Origin: Candidatus Zixiibacteriota bacterium
GTDB lineage: Bacteria > Zixibacteria > MSB-5A5 > SM23-73-2
Direction: 5' to 3'
DNA: 64,000 nt
Assembly: GCA_030615745.1 (NCBI GenBank)
Contig: JAUWYR010000006.1
Span: 1 to 64,000, forward strand
Positions 55,963-64,000 of this stretch are shown piece by piece. The position numbers were made by a program, and so were the translations under genes. Under the pieces are notes generated by a model, which did not search any database, was not told the DNA's origin, and saw nothing but the letters and a program-made list of their open reading frames with translations. The stretch's first letter is position 1. The number at the start of each line of letters is the position of its first letter.

Positions 55963-58296
55963 TTACCACCAGGACCAAATCTCCACTCTGAGGTAGCGAA
56001 TTATCCTTCTGGTTAAAATGTAGAGCAAACTTTTTTTCCCACAGTAGATTTTGGCGTGTCCTGTCATTCCAGATCTTAGGAGGCTATTTTTATTTTCGAT
56101 TTTGCTTGTTACCAAAAATATCCTTTTTTTCCCAGAATACTCTGATTTAAAAGCTACCCTTGAGACTTTTCCATAAAATGACTCAAAAGGATAAGATCTA
56201 ACCTTTGCCTTAACCTCAAGATCCGGCTTGACCACATCCATATCTTTTTCTGATACTTTGATCAAAACTCTGACTGTATCCAAATTCTCTATTTTTAAAA
56301 AAGTTGAATCCGCTCTTGCGGAGGTGACAATTCCTGAGATAGGACTTTTTATCCTTGACGCTTCTATTTGGGATTCTAAAGCTTCCTTTTCTGCTATTAA
56401 ACTCTTCAGCTCTGCTTGAGCCATCTTTATCTGTTCTGGCTCTGCCCCAGATTTTAAAATCAGAAGTTCATTCTGTGCAATCTCCTTTTCCTTTTTGAGA
56501 ACTGAATAATCTGTCTCGATTTTTTCGAGCTCTTCATCTGAAATCAGATTTTTTTTATGTAGATTTTTGGCTCTTTTTAGCTCTTTTTCTTTTGCGGATA
56601 ATCTGATCTCGGTTTGCTTAACTTTATCCTTTGCCTTTTCCAGCTCCTCTTTTTTGGGCAAGTTCAAAAGGAATTCCAAATACGCTTTTGCCTTCTCTAT
56701 TCTGGCATTTATCTCTTTTAACTTGGTTTGGTATTGAGCTGAGGCAAAAGTGGCGATAACTCTACCCTTTTTAACCCTATCTCCCTCCTTTAAATTCGAT
56801 TTGAGATTAACCACCCCATAATCCCCGGACATAAGCTTCAAGAAATTAGTCTCCTTTCTCTGCTCAGACCCGGAGACAAAAAGGTTCTCCTGAAGATAAC
56901 CATCAGGCTGAGTTACAAGTGTGTATGATTCTAAGGGCTGAATCTCGCATTCTGATGAAATCCTCAACTCGATCGGAAAAAGGAACAAAAATAAAAAAAG
57001 TGCAAAAATTATTATGCTGTAAGTTAAGATTTTTCTCGGTTTTTTCATTTCCTCTTTCTTAAAAAGCAAAAATTTGAATGTTCCTGCAAGAAAAATCTGA
57101 GCTGGATTTTTAAAGATAACATATAAAATCAACAAAAACAAGACCAGTCCATAACCTTGAAACTGTGAGACCAAAAACTTTTCCACTTTAAAGAAAATAT
57201 AGCCTAACAGGAGAACAGAATAGACAACAGAAAAAAAACCGTATACCAAAAAAGTTTTTTTCTGTTTTTTTGGTAAATCGATTTGCGGAAGGTCCAATTT
57301 GAGGATTTTTCTTTTGAAAACGGAATTTAAAAATCCAAAAGCTTTTTTTCTTAAATTTGGAATCTCTAAATAATCTGATAAAATATAGTAGCCATCGAGT
57401 TTTATCAAAGGATTGAAGTTGAACAAAAGTAAGATCCCCGAGGCGATCATAAAAACCAAAAGAAAACTATTTAGTTGGGTATCGAGTGCGGTTATTCTCC
57501 AGAGTATGGTTGCTGTTGCCCACATCACAAGATGAATAAAAGGACCAGCTAAAGAGACCAGAAGCTTTTTTTTCTTCTCACCAAACATCCAGGCATCGGA
57601 GACATTGGTGAAAAAAGCTGGTTGAAGATAAATTAACAAAAACCCCATCTCATGGACATCTCCGCCAAAATGCTTACAGGTCAGGGCATGTCCGAGCTCG
57701 TGGAAAAAGCCCATAAAAAATACTGCAACCCAAAGTTTCAGAATAGTAGATGGGTGATATAATCTTTTGAGACTATATCCTAAATCCTCCCAGTTCGAGA
57801 TGGTTATGACAAAGGCTAAAAATATTGCTAATAAGGATAAAAATACAAATTTTTTAGTATAAAAGAATCTTGATTTTTTCAGAAGTTTAGTTAAAAACCT
57901 ATCCGGATCAAAGGCTTTGACTTTAATAAAAAGGATTTTCTTTAAAAGATTTTTCTCTTTTTCTGCCTCATATCTAAGCTTTGAAAGCTCTCTTGTTAAG
58001 CTCTCTGTTTCCAAAAATCGAGATTTATCCAACTGAGAAATGAATTTATTTAAAACTTCCTCTTTTAATTTTATTTTGAAATGGTCTTCGAAAATTTCTT
58101 TTATTTTTTCTCTGGAATTTTTGCCATCCAGATTCTTAATAATGAAATATTCGTGTTCTTTTACCCTGAAGAATTTTTTAGTGAGGGGGTCTTTTATAAC
58201 ATAATAGATTTCCCCCTCGAATTTTTGTTGGCTTATGATTAAATCTTTTCTTATCTTGGGATACTCTTCTGTCATTTTTTTAAAGATATTTTTCAT
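55963..58296 (-). CDS. PqqD-like / M50 peptidase / HlyD-type secretion fusion protein
   Basis: FHELGHALTCKHFGGDVHEMGFLLIYLQPAFFTNVSDAW; NFNPLIKLDGYYILSDYLEIPNLR; HlyD-type coiled coil and lipoyl-like halves. Confidence 0.85.
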   Translation of the reverse strand: MKNIFKKMTEEYPKIRKDLIISQQKFEGEIYYVIKDPLTKKFFRVKEHEYFIIKNLDGKNSREKIKEIFEDHFKIKLKEEVLNKFISQLDKSRFLETESLTRELSKLRYEAEKEKNLLKKILFIKVKAFDPDRFLTKLLKKSRFFYTKKFVFLSLLAIFLAFVITISNWEDLGYSLKRLYHPSTILKLWVAVFFMGFFHELGHALTCKHFGGDVHEMGFLLIYLQPAFFTNVSDAWMFGEKKKKLLVSLAGPFIHLVMWATATILWRITALDTQLNSFLLVFMIASGILLLFNFNPLIKLDGYYILSDYLEIPNLRKKAFGFLNSVFKRKILKLDLPQIDLPKKQKKTFLVYGFFSVVYSVLLLGYIFFKVEKFLVSQFQGYGLVLFLLILYVIFKNPAQIFLAGTFKFLLFKKEEMKKPRKILTYSIIIFALFLFLFLFPIELRISSECEIQPLESYTLVTQPDGYLQENLFVSGSEQRKETNFLKLMSGDYGVVNLKSNLKEGDRVKKGRVIATFASAQYQTKLKEINARIEKAKAYLEFLLNLPKKEELEKAKDKVKQTEIRLSAKEKELKRAKNLHKKNLISDEELEKIETDYSVLKKEKEIAQNELLILKSGAEPEQIKMAQAELKSLIAEKEALESQIEASRIKSPISGIVTSARADSTFLKIENLDTVRVLIKVSEKDMDVVKPDLEVKAKVRSYPFESFYGKVSRVAFKSEYSGKKRIFLVTSKIENKNSLLRSGMTGHAKIYCGKKSLLYILTRRIIRYLRVEIWSWW

Positions 58297-58361
58297 AATT
58301 TACCAAAATAACACAAAATAAGTCAAGGGAAAAATGCTTGATGTTTTGTGGGCTGTTTTTT

Positions 58362-58410
58362 GTGGAGTATGCGAAGCATCTTGACGATAAATCTTTAGAT
58401 TTCTTCTGTG
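58362..58410. repeat. TGGAGTG/GATGC-family repeat
   Basis: GTGGAGTATGCGAAGCATCTTGACGATAAATCTTTAGATTTC. Confidence 0.65.
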
Positions 58411-58634
58411 GTCTATTTTGGTAGCCGGAGGCTTCAGCCTACGGATGAGGGTGATGATTTTCAGAATATTCACCCATATGGGCGGCTACCGACTTCCTAC
58501 ACATTATGGGATGCGGAAGTTTGCCAATCACCTCACCCCTGACCCCTCTCCTCTTAAGGAGAGGGGAACAAAAAGGGGTGAGGTTTTCTAACTATCAGGA
58601 GTAGCTCCTGACCGAACAGTAAAAAGGGGTGATT

Positions 58635-59150
58635 TTATTTTTTGTTTTTGCGTTTTACTCTACTGTAGCCATTGGATGCTTTTTTATTGGTGGGGTCTAA
58701 TGACAAAGCTGAAAGGTATTGGGCTTTAGCTTTTTCAAAATTTCCTAAAGACTCATAAGATCGACCCAAGCAGACTCTGATTTCCGAGATCCAGACTTTG
58801 TTACCTTTGTTTAATTCTATAGCCATTTCAAAGCTTGAGATTGACTTTTTATAATAGCCCATTTTCTGGTAAGTTAATCCCAGATAATAGAAAGCCTCCC
58901 AATTGCTGGGATCTTCATCCACTGCCTTTTTAAATTCCTGCAATGCCTTGCTAAATTTCTCTTTACGAAAGAATTTCATTCCGTTTTGTAAATGATTGCC
59001 TGACGCCACCTTTTGTCCATAATTTTTTGCACTTGGAGGGTGAGGTGATTTACCAATCACTACCACTTTTCTACTTGTGCATGATAGAAAAGTCAGTAAC
59101 AAAGAGATGATAATTAAAAATTTAACTTTCTCTCTCATAAATATACCCAC
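58635..59150 (-). CDS. TPR-repeat lipoprotein
   Basis: lipobox LLTFLSC; NWEAFYYLGLTYQKMGYYKKSISSFEMAIELN. Confidence 0.8.
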   Translation of the reverse strand: MGIFMREKVKFLIIISLLLTFLSCTSRKVVVIGKSPHPPSAKNYGQKVASGNHLQNGMKFFRKEKFSKALQEFKKAVDEDPSNWEAFYYLGLTYQKMGYYKKSISSFEMAIELNKGNKVWISEIRVCLGRSYESLGNFEKAKAQYLSALSLDPTNKKASNGYSRVKRKNKK

Positions 59151-59434
59151 CTTTACATTTTTTGGTATTCTTTTTTATTATCGGAATTAGCTTAAACTAT
59201 ATTTAGTTAAAATAAAATCAATAAAATGCTCTTAAAACATGAATAAGATGGTGTGGTCGGATTTGGAAATCCGACCTACGGGAGCTTACTCATCCACCTT
59301 ACCCCTAACCCCTCTCCTCTTAAGGAGAGGGGAACAAAAGGGGTGAGGTTTTTTAAAATTTTTGGGAACCTTAAGAAAGCCGGCGTAGAGTGGAATTTAC
59401 CTTCACCCATTATGGGCGTACACAAGCTTCGCCT

Positions 59435-60589
59435 CTATGCACTTTTCTTTAATACAGCTATCAGCGCCTCTATCTCCTCTTCGGTGTTATAAAAATGAGG
59501 AGAAACTCTTATACCTCTTTCCCGATATGAGACAAAGATATTCTTTTTAGTCAGTTTTTTATAAAGTTTTTGAGTGTTTTTGCTTGAGAAACTTAAAATT
59601 GAAGATCTGTGTTTCGGATTAAGGTCTGTTCTTATCTTATAAGGAGAATCTTTCAAATACTCTATTAGTCGATCTAAAAGTCTTCTGTTGTGTTGTTCGA
59701 TATTTTTTATTCCTATTTCCAATAAAAGCCCCAAGGATGAGTGCATTGTCATAATAGAGCTGAAAGGATAGGAGCCGGTTGCAAACCTGCGGGCATCAGG
59801 AAAGGGTTTTAAATCGTATCTTAAAAGGTCGGTGAAATTGGTTTTCCAGTCAACTCCCATCCAGCCGGAAAAAGAGGGCTTTAATTTTCTTTTGGCTTTT
59901 TTAGAATAGTAAAAAAATCCGCAAGCATCGCCGGAAAGAAGCCATTTCTGCCCACCACAACTTAAAAAATCTATTTTGAGCTTTTTGACATCCAAATTTA
60001 GATTTCCAATCCCTTGGATTCCGTCCACCACAAAAAATATATCATTTTTCTCACAGATTTTGCCGATTATTTCAAGATCATTTTTGAATCCGTTGAAAAA
60101 CTGAATATAGCTTAAGGATAAAACCTTTGTTTTTGAATCGATCGATTTGATAAAATTTTCGATATCGAAAAACCTATCTTTGTTAGGAATAAATTTTATT
60201 TTGACCCTTTTGCTTTTTAGACTAAGCCAGGGATAAACATTTGCTGGGAACTCAACATCTGATAAAAGGACTTTATCATTTGGTCTTAAATCTAATCCAC
60301 AGACTGCAAAGTTCAACCCGAAAGAAGTATTAAAACAAAAGCCTATCTCCTCAACTTTCGCATTTATTAATTTAGCTTGTTTTTTGCGGGTTTTATCCAA
60401 AAGAGCAAACCAGATCTTGTCAGTATCACCGGTTTTTTGCAAGGTTGCATATTTGTTGAACTCCTCTTTTGCTTTTAAAGAACACAAAGGTATTGGTCCA
60501 AAAGAAGCATGGTTTAAGTAGTTAATTCTCTTATGAGTAAATGGAAACTCTTTTCTATATTTTTTCAAATCGATTCTTGGCTTTTTCAT
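59435..60589 (-). CDS. class V aminotransferase / cysteine desulfurase-like PLP enzyme
   Basis: INYLNHASFGPIP, VVDGIQGIGNLNLDVKKLKIDFLSCGGQKWLLSGDACGFFYYSKK. Confidence 0.88.
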   Translation of the reverse strand: MKKPRIDLKKYRKEFPFTHKRINYLNHASFGPIPLCSLKAKEEFNKYATLQKTGDTDKIWFALLDKTRKKQAKLINAKVEEIGFCFNTSFGLNFAVCGLDLRPNDKVLLSDVEFPANVYPWLSLKSKRVKIKFIPNKDRFFDIENFIKSIDSKTKVLSLSYIQFFNGFKNDLEIIGKICEKNDIFFVVDGIQGIGNLNLDVKKLKIDFLSCGGQKWLLSGDACGFFYYSKKAKRKLKPSFSGWMGVDWKTNFTDLLRYDLKPFPDARRFATGSYPFSSIMTMHSSLGLLLEIGIKNIEQHNRRLLDRLIEYLKDSPYKIRTDLNPKHRSSILSFSSKNTQKLYKKLTKKNIFVSYRERGIRVSPHFYNTEEEIEALIAVLKKSA

Positions 60590-60694
60590 AATTTATTTGT
60601 TTAAAATATTGCAAAAATAAATTTTTGCACTCCAGTAGGTAGATTTTCTCATTTGAGTCATTTCTGACCAAAATCGACTTCCCTTTACCCGCAT

Positions 60695-61696
60695 CTACAA
60701 CCAACCATTGCTTTTATACCATTCGACACTCTCCTTTACTCCTTTTTCAAAAGTATATTTGGGGAAAAATCCAAGCTCATCTTTAGCCTTGGATGAACTA
60801 CATAGCCAGTATTTTTGGGTTATCTCCTTTGCTTTTTCCGAGTTCAAAGCAGATGTTTTTCCTTTTAGTTTTCCCAAAAGCTCTGAGAAGAAGGCAACTA
60901 TCATAAATATAAAAACAGGTATCCTTAAATATATAGCTTTTACCTTCAGTGCATCCTGAATAACTTTTTCTGTCTCCCTTAAAGAATAAGGTCTGTCATC
61001 TGCTAAAAAATAGATTTGTCCAATCCCTTTTTCTGATTCTGCAGATAAGATAATCCCTTCTACTAAATCTTTTACATATATTAAACTTATGTAGCTTTCT
61101 TTTTTTCCGAATAGAGGCTTTAAGCCTTTATTAATAAATTTGAAGAAAAGATATATATCCTTATCTCTGGGTCCATAAACAGATGGTGGCCTGATTACAG
61201 TTATTGGAAGCTTTCCCTTATATTTTAAAACCTCCACCTCAGCTAAAAGCTTGCTTTTACCATACTCAGATATTGGATTAAAAGGAGATTTTTCATCTAC
61301 TGAGCTGAAATCTTTACTAGGTCCTACAACCGACTGGGTGCTTATATACAAAAACCTTTTTATATGAGAATTTTTTTCATAACAGGTCTCGATCAAATTT
61401 TTAGTCCCTTGATAATTGACATTGTAAAAATCTTTTCTGCTTTTAGCTTTGGTTAAAGCTGCAACGTGAAATATAAAATCAACTTCTGAAACAACCTTTT
61501 CCAAAAAGCTTTTATCAAAAAGACTGCCAAAGAAAAGCTCAACATCCAAATCTGAAAGCCATCTTAAATCACTTGTTTTTCTTACCAGGCATTTAACTTT
61601 ATACCCTTTTTTTAATAAAGCCTCTGTGAGATGGCTTCCAATAAAGCCATTGGCGCCTGTAACCAATACTTTCTTTTGTCGAACTTCTTGATTCAT
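60695..61696 (-). CDS. NAD-dependent epimerase/dehydratase (extended SDR)
   Basis: VTGANGFIGSHLTEALLKKGYKVKCLVRK; SEYGKSKLLAE; VIRPPSVYGPRD. Confidence 0.9.
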   Translation of the reverse strand: MNQEVRQKKVLVTGANGFIGSHLTEALLKKGYKVKCLVRKTSDLRWLSDLDVELFFGSLFDKSFLEKVVSEVDFIFHVAALTKAKSRKDFYNVNYQGTKNLIETCYEKNSHIKRFLYISTQSVVGPSKDFSSVDEKSPFNPISEYGKSKLLAEVEVLKYKGKLPITVIRPPSVYGPRDKDIYLFFKFINKGLKPLFGKKESYISLIYVKDLVEGIILSAESEKGIGQIYFLADDRPYSLRETEKVIQDALKVKAIYLRIPVFIFMIVAFFSELLGKLKGKTSALNSEKAKEITQKYWLCSSSKAKDELGFFPKYTFEKGVKESVEWYKSNGWL

Positions 61697-61770
61697 CTAA
61701 ATAAAAGATTTAAAATACTCAGCAATTTTGCTTGACAAAACTTGCTTTATTTCATACCATAAAAATTCAA

Positions 61771-61800
61771 AATATGCGAAGCATCTTGACGATTTCGCTA
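61771..61800. repeat. GATGC-family repeat core
   Basis: ATATGCGAAGCATCTTGACGATTTCGCTA. Confidence 0.55.
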
Positions 61801-61860
61801 ATTTTTTAAAGTATCAATTTTTTAAAGTTTAGCAACAATAATTTGAAGAAGGTTTAAAAA

Positions 61861-63042
61861 GTGGACATTTTCGAAAAATGCAGAAACTTTGTAGATGCCA
61901 AAGAGGTGATGGCAAAGGGTTTTTATCCCTATTTTAATCCCATCTCCTCTGGCGCAGATACTGAGGTCATAATCAACGGCAGAAAGATAATAATGATTGG
62001 GTCTAACAATTATCTGGGTTTGACCTCTCATCCCAAGGTTAAACAAGCGGCTATTGATGCTGTTGAAAAATATGGTTCCGGCTGCACCGGGTCGAGATTT
62101 TTGAATGGGACTTTAGATATCCACGAGGAGCTGGAAAGAAGACTGGCAAAATTTATGAAAAAAGAGTCAGCTTTAGTATTTTCCACTGGATTTCAGACCA
62201 ATTTGGGCACTATCTCATCATTGGTGAGTAAAAGGGACTATATGATAACAGATCGCTCAGACCACGCAAGCATTGTTGATGGATGCAGGTTATCTTTTGG
62301 AAAGGTTTTGAAATTCAAACACAATGATATGTCAGATCTGGAAAGAGTATTATCAAATCATGACCAAGAGGGCGGAAAGATAATTATTGTGGATGGGGTT
62401 TTCAGCATGGAGGGTGATATTGCTAATCTTTTAGAGATTGTGAGATTGGCAAAAAAGTATGATGCGAGAGTGATGGTGGACGATGCCCATGCTATTGGTG
62501 TTTTAGGTGAGAATGGAATTGGAACAACAGAGCATTTTGGATTGGAGGATGAGGTGGATTTAGTGATGGGGACCTTCTCCAAGTCTTTTGCCTCATTGGG
62601 TGGTTTTATAGCCGGACCTGAGGATGTGATTCACTATATCAAGCATTTTGCAAGGTCTTTGATCTTCTCCGCCTCAATGCCACCTTCAGCAGTGGCTTCC
62701 TGTTTAGCAGCTCTGGATATAATCGAGACTGAGCCTGAAAGGAGAAAAAGGTTATGGGAGATAACCCATAGGATGCAAAAGGAATTCAAGAAGATGGGAT
62801 TTAACATTGGAAAAACTCAGACTCCGATAACTCCAATATATGTTGGTGATGATATGAAGTGCTTCCAATTCTGGAAGATGCTTTTCGACGAGGGGATATT
62901 CACCAATCCGATAATTTCTCCAGCAGTTTCACCAGGCTCTCAGCTTTTGAGAACAAGCTATACCGCCACCCACACCGATGAGCAGATGGACAGGGTTTTG
63001 GAGGTTTTCTCAAGGGTGGGGAAAAAGATGGGGGTGATTTAG
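61861..63042 (+). CDS. alpha-oxoamine synthase family PLP enzyme (SPT/KBL/BioF-like)
   Basis: GSNNYLGLTSHPKVKQAAIDAVEKYGSGCTGSRFLNGTLDIHEELERRLAKF; DDAHAIGVLGENGIGTTEHFG; GTFSKSFASLGGFIAG; GTG start. Confidence 0.9.
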   Translation: MDIFEKCRNFVDAKEVMAKGFYPYFNPISSGADTEVIINGRKIIMIGSNNYLGLTSHPKVKQAAIDAVEKYGSGCTGSRFLNGTLDIHEELERRLAKFMKKESALVFSTGFQTNLGTISSLVSKRDYMITDRSDHASIVDGCRLSFGKVLKFKHNDMSDLERVLSNHDQEGGKIIIVDGVFSMEGDIANLLEIVRLAKKYDARVMVDDAHAIGVLGENGIGTTEHFGLEDEVDLVMGTFSKSFASLGGFIAGPEDVIHYIKHFARSLIFSASMPPSAVASCLAALDIIETEPERRKRLWEITHRMQKEFKKMGFNIGKTQTPITPIYVGDDMKCFQFWKMLFDEGIFTNPIISPAVSPGSQLLRTSYTATHTDEQMDRVLEVFSRVGKKMGVI

Positions 63043-63245
63043 TTTTTCAAGAAATTGTACTAGGTATATCATTCTGCCATACAAGTTATAGCGGGGTACC
63101 TTACACCGACAGATAAAAGGAAGTAAGAGGGATAGTTTAACCAGAGGGATGTATATCTGAAACGATTATGAAATGCTCAAAAAGTAGGAAGATATCAGTT
63201 CTACATCGGATATAAACAACATGGTTGAACTTTTTGCATAATCGA

Positions 63246-64000
63246 ATGAACGAAAGTAGAATTTCTGTTTTAAGTTGTCCAAATTGTCGATCGTGGCTAG
63301 TTATAGATTACCGAGATCAAAAGTTTTACCAAAAAGGTATAAATGTTTTGGTATATGAGTGCCCCTTTCTTGTATGCAAAAAATGTGGTTTTGAAAAATT
63401 AGTAGATATTGCTTCAAGGACAATTGAACATCGTTTGAATAAGGCTTTGAGTGAGGGAGCCAAACAGATTGAAATTCAGGGTCCTCCAAAGCGTCTTCGA
63501 TTTGATTATTCAGAAGATATACCTTTCGAGTATGATGGGAGGGATTGGTGGGCAATTCCAGGACTCCATCGTCCATGGGACGAAGGTTTTTTGACGCCTG
63601 TATTCTTTCGACGTAAGGTTTTGACCAAATATATGACGCAACCAGGATATTTCTTAGGAATGTCTTCTGCAACTGGTGGTGCGATAGGTTTTCACGAGCG
63701 TTGGTCTATTCGCTTTGGTATAAATCAACGAAATGAAGTGGCTATATGGCTTGGTTACATAGCTAGACTACCGGAAGAGGAAAGGTATTATTTGCGCTCT
63801 GAGAATATTCCATCTTCACACGATGTTGGCTCAGATTTTTTCACTGCATCCATTGAGGTAATAGCTCCGAGTCCTTCGCCTGAACTAAAGATTCTGGAAG
63901 CCAGAGACCGTTTCTACAAATCAGTTTTTCAGAAATGGGAAGTCTCCATCTCACATTTTGATAATGAAGCGATAGATAGCATGGAAAATATAGTAAGACC
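63246..64000 (+). CDS. partial CDS, N-terminal zinc-ribbon protein of unknown function, runs off the window
   Basis: MNESRISVLSCPNCRSWLVIDYRDQKFYQKGINVLVYECPFLVCKKCGFEKL...; open frame to the window end; absent from the ORF track. Confidence 0.8.
   Translation, partial: MNESRISVLSCPNCRSWLVIDYRDQKFYQKGINVLVYECPFLVCKKCGFEKLVDIASRTIEHRLNKALSEGAKQIEIQGPPKRLRFDYSEDIPFEYDGRDWWAIPGLHRPWDEGFLTPVFFRRKVLTKYMTQPGYFLGMSSATGGAIGFHERWSIRFGINQRNEVAIWLGYIARLPEEERYYLRSENIPSSHDVGSDFFTASIEVIAPSPSPELKILEARDRFYKSVFQKWEVSISHFDNEAIDSMENIVR

Overview
The window is a bacterial chromosome segment with mostly AT-rich intergenic DNA. It probably comes from an uncultured FCB-type lineage; that placement is inferred from PorV/PorQ-like, gingipain-like and dockerin-bearing secreted proteins, not from a marker gene. 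No rRNA, CRISPR array, transposase or prophage is visible. Main blocks: (i) TonB-dependent receptor, very large secreted protein and PorV/PorQ-like protein (1.2-8.7 kb); (ii) a minus-strand cluster of poorly described membrane proteins including a DUF6754-like protein, plus a 53-aa zinc-ribbon gene missing from the ORF track (9.7-13.2 kb); (iii) housekeeping genes hisS, HEPN/MNT pair, aspS, phoH, 7TM-HD phosphohydrolase, ybeY, CBS/CorC protein (17-25.6 kb); (iv) four secreted proteins ending in dockerin-like repeats, including a C25 peptidase and an M1 peptidase (26.9-38 kb); (v) a probable glucosylglycerate-type compatible-solute locus with two glycosyltransferases, a glycerate kinase, an MscS-like channel, a frameshifted HAD phosphatase and a full ABC transporter (41.5-51.3 kb); (vi) a TPR-GAF-sigma54 activator and a PqqD/M50/HlyD-type fusion protein (52.3-58.3 kb); (vii) an epimerase and an SPT/KBL-type PLP enzyme (60.7-63 kb). 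A partial CDS missing from the ORF track runs off the right edge. The most unusual signal is intergenic. At least five elements of about 55-65 nt share a three-way-junction layout (short outer stem enclosing two hairpins) while their stem sequences differ almost completely. Two related copies differ by compensated base pairs. They coexist with a second family of GATGC/TGGAGTG-bordered repeats, a twice-occurring perfect 32-bp palindrome, and an exact 96-bp duplication of a gene 3' end flanking a dockerin gene. All calls come from reading the sequence; no database search was run.
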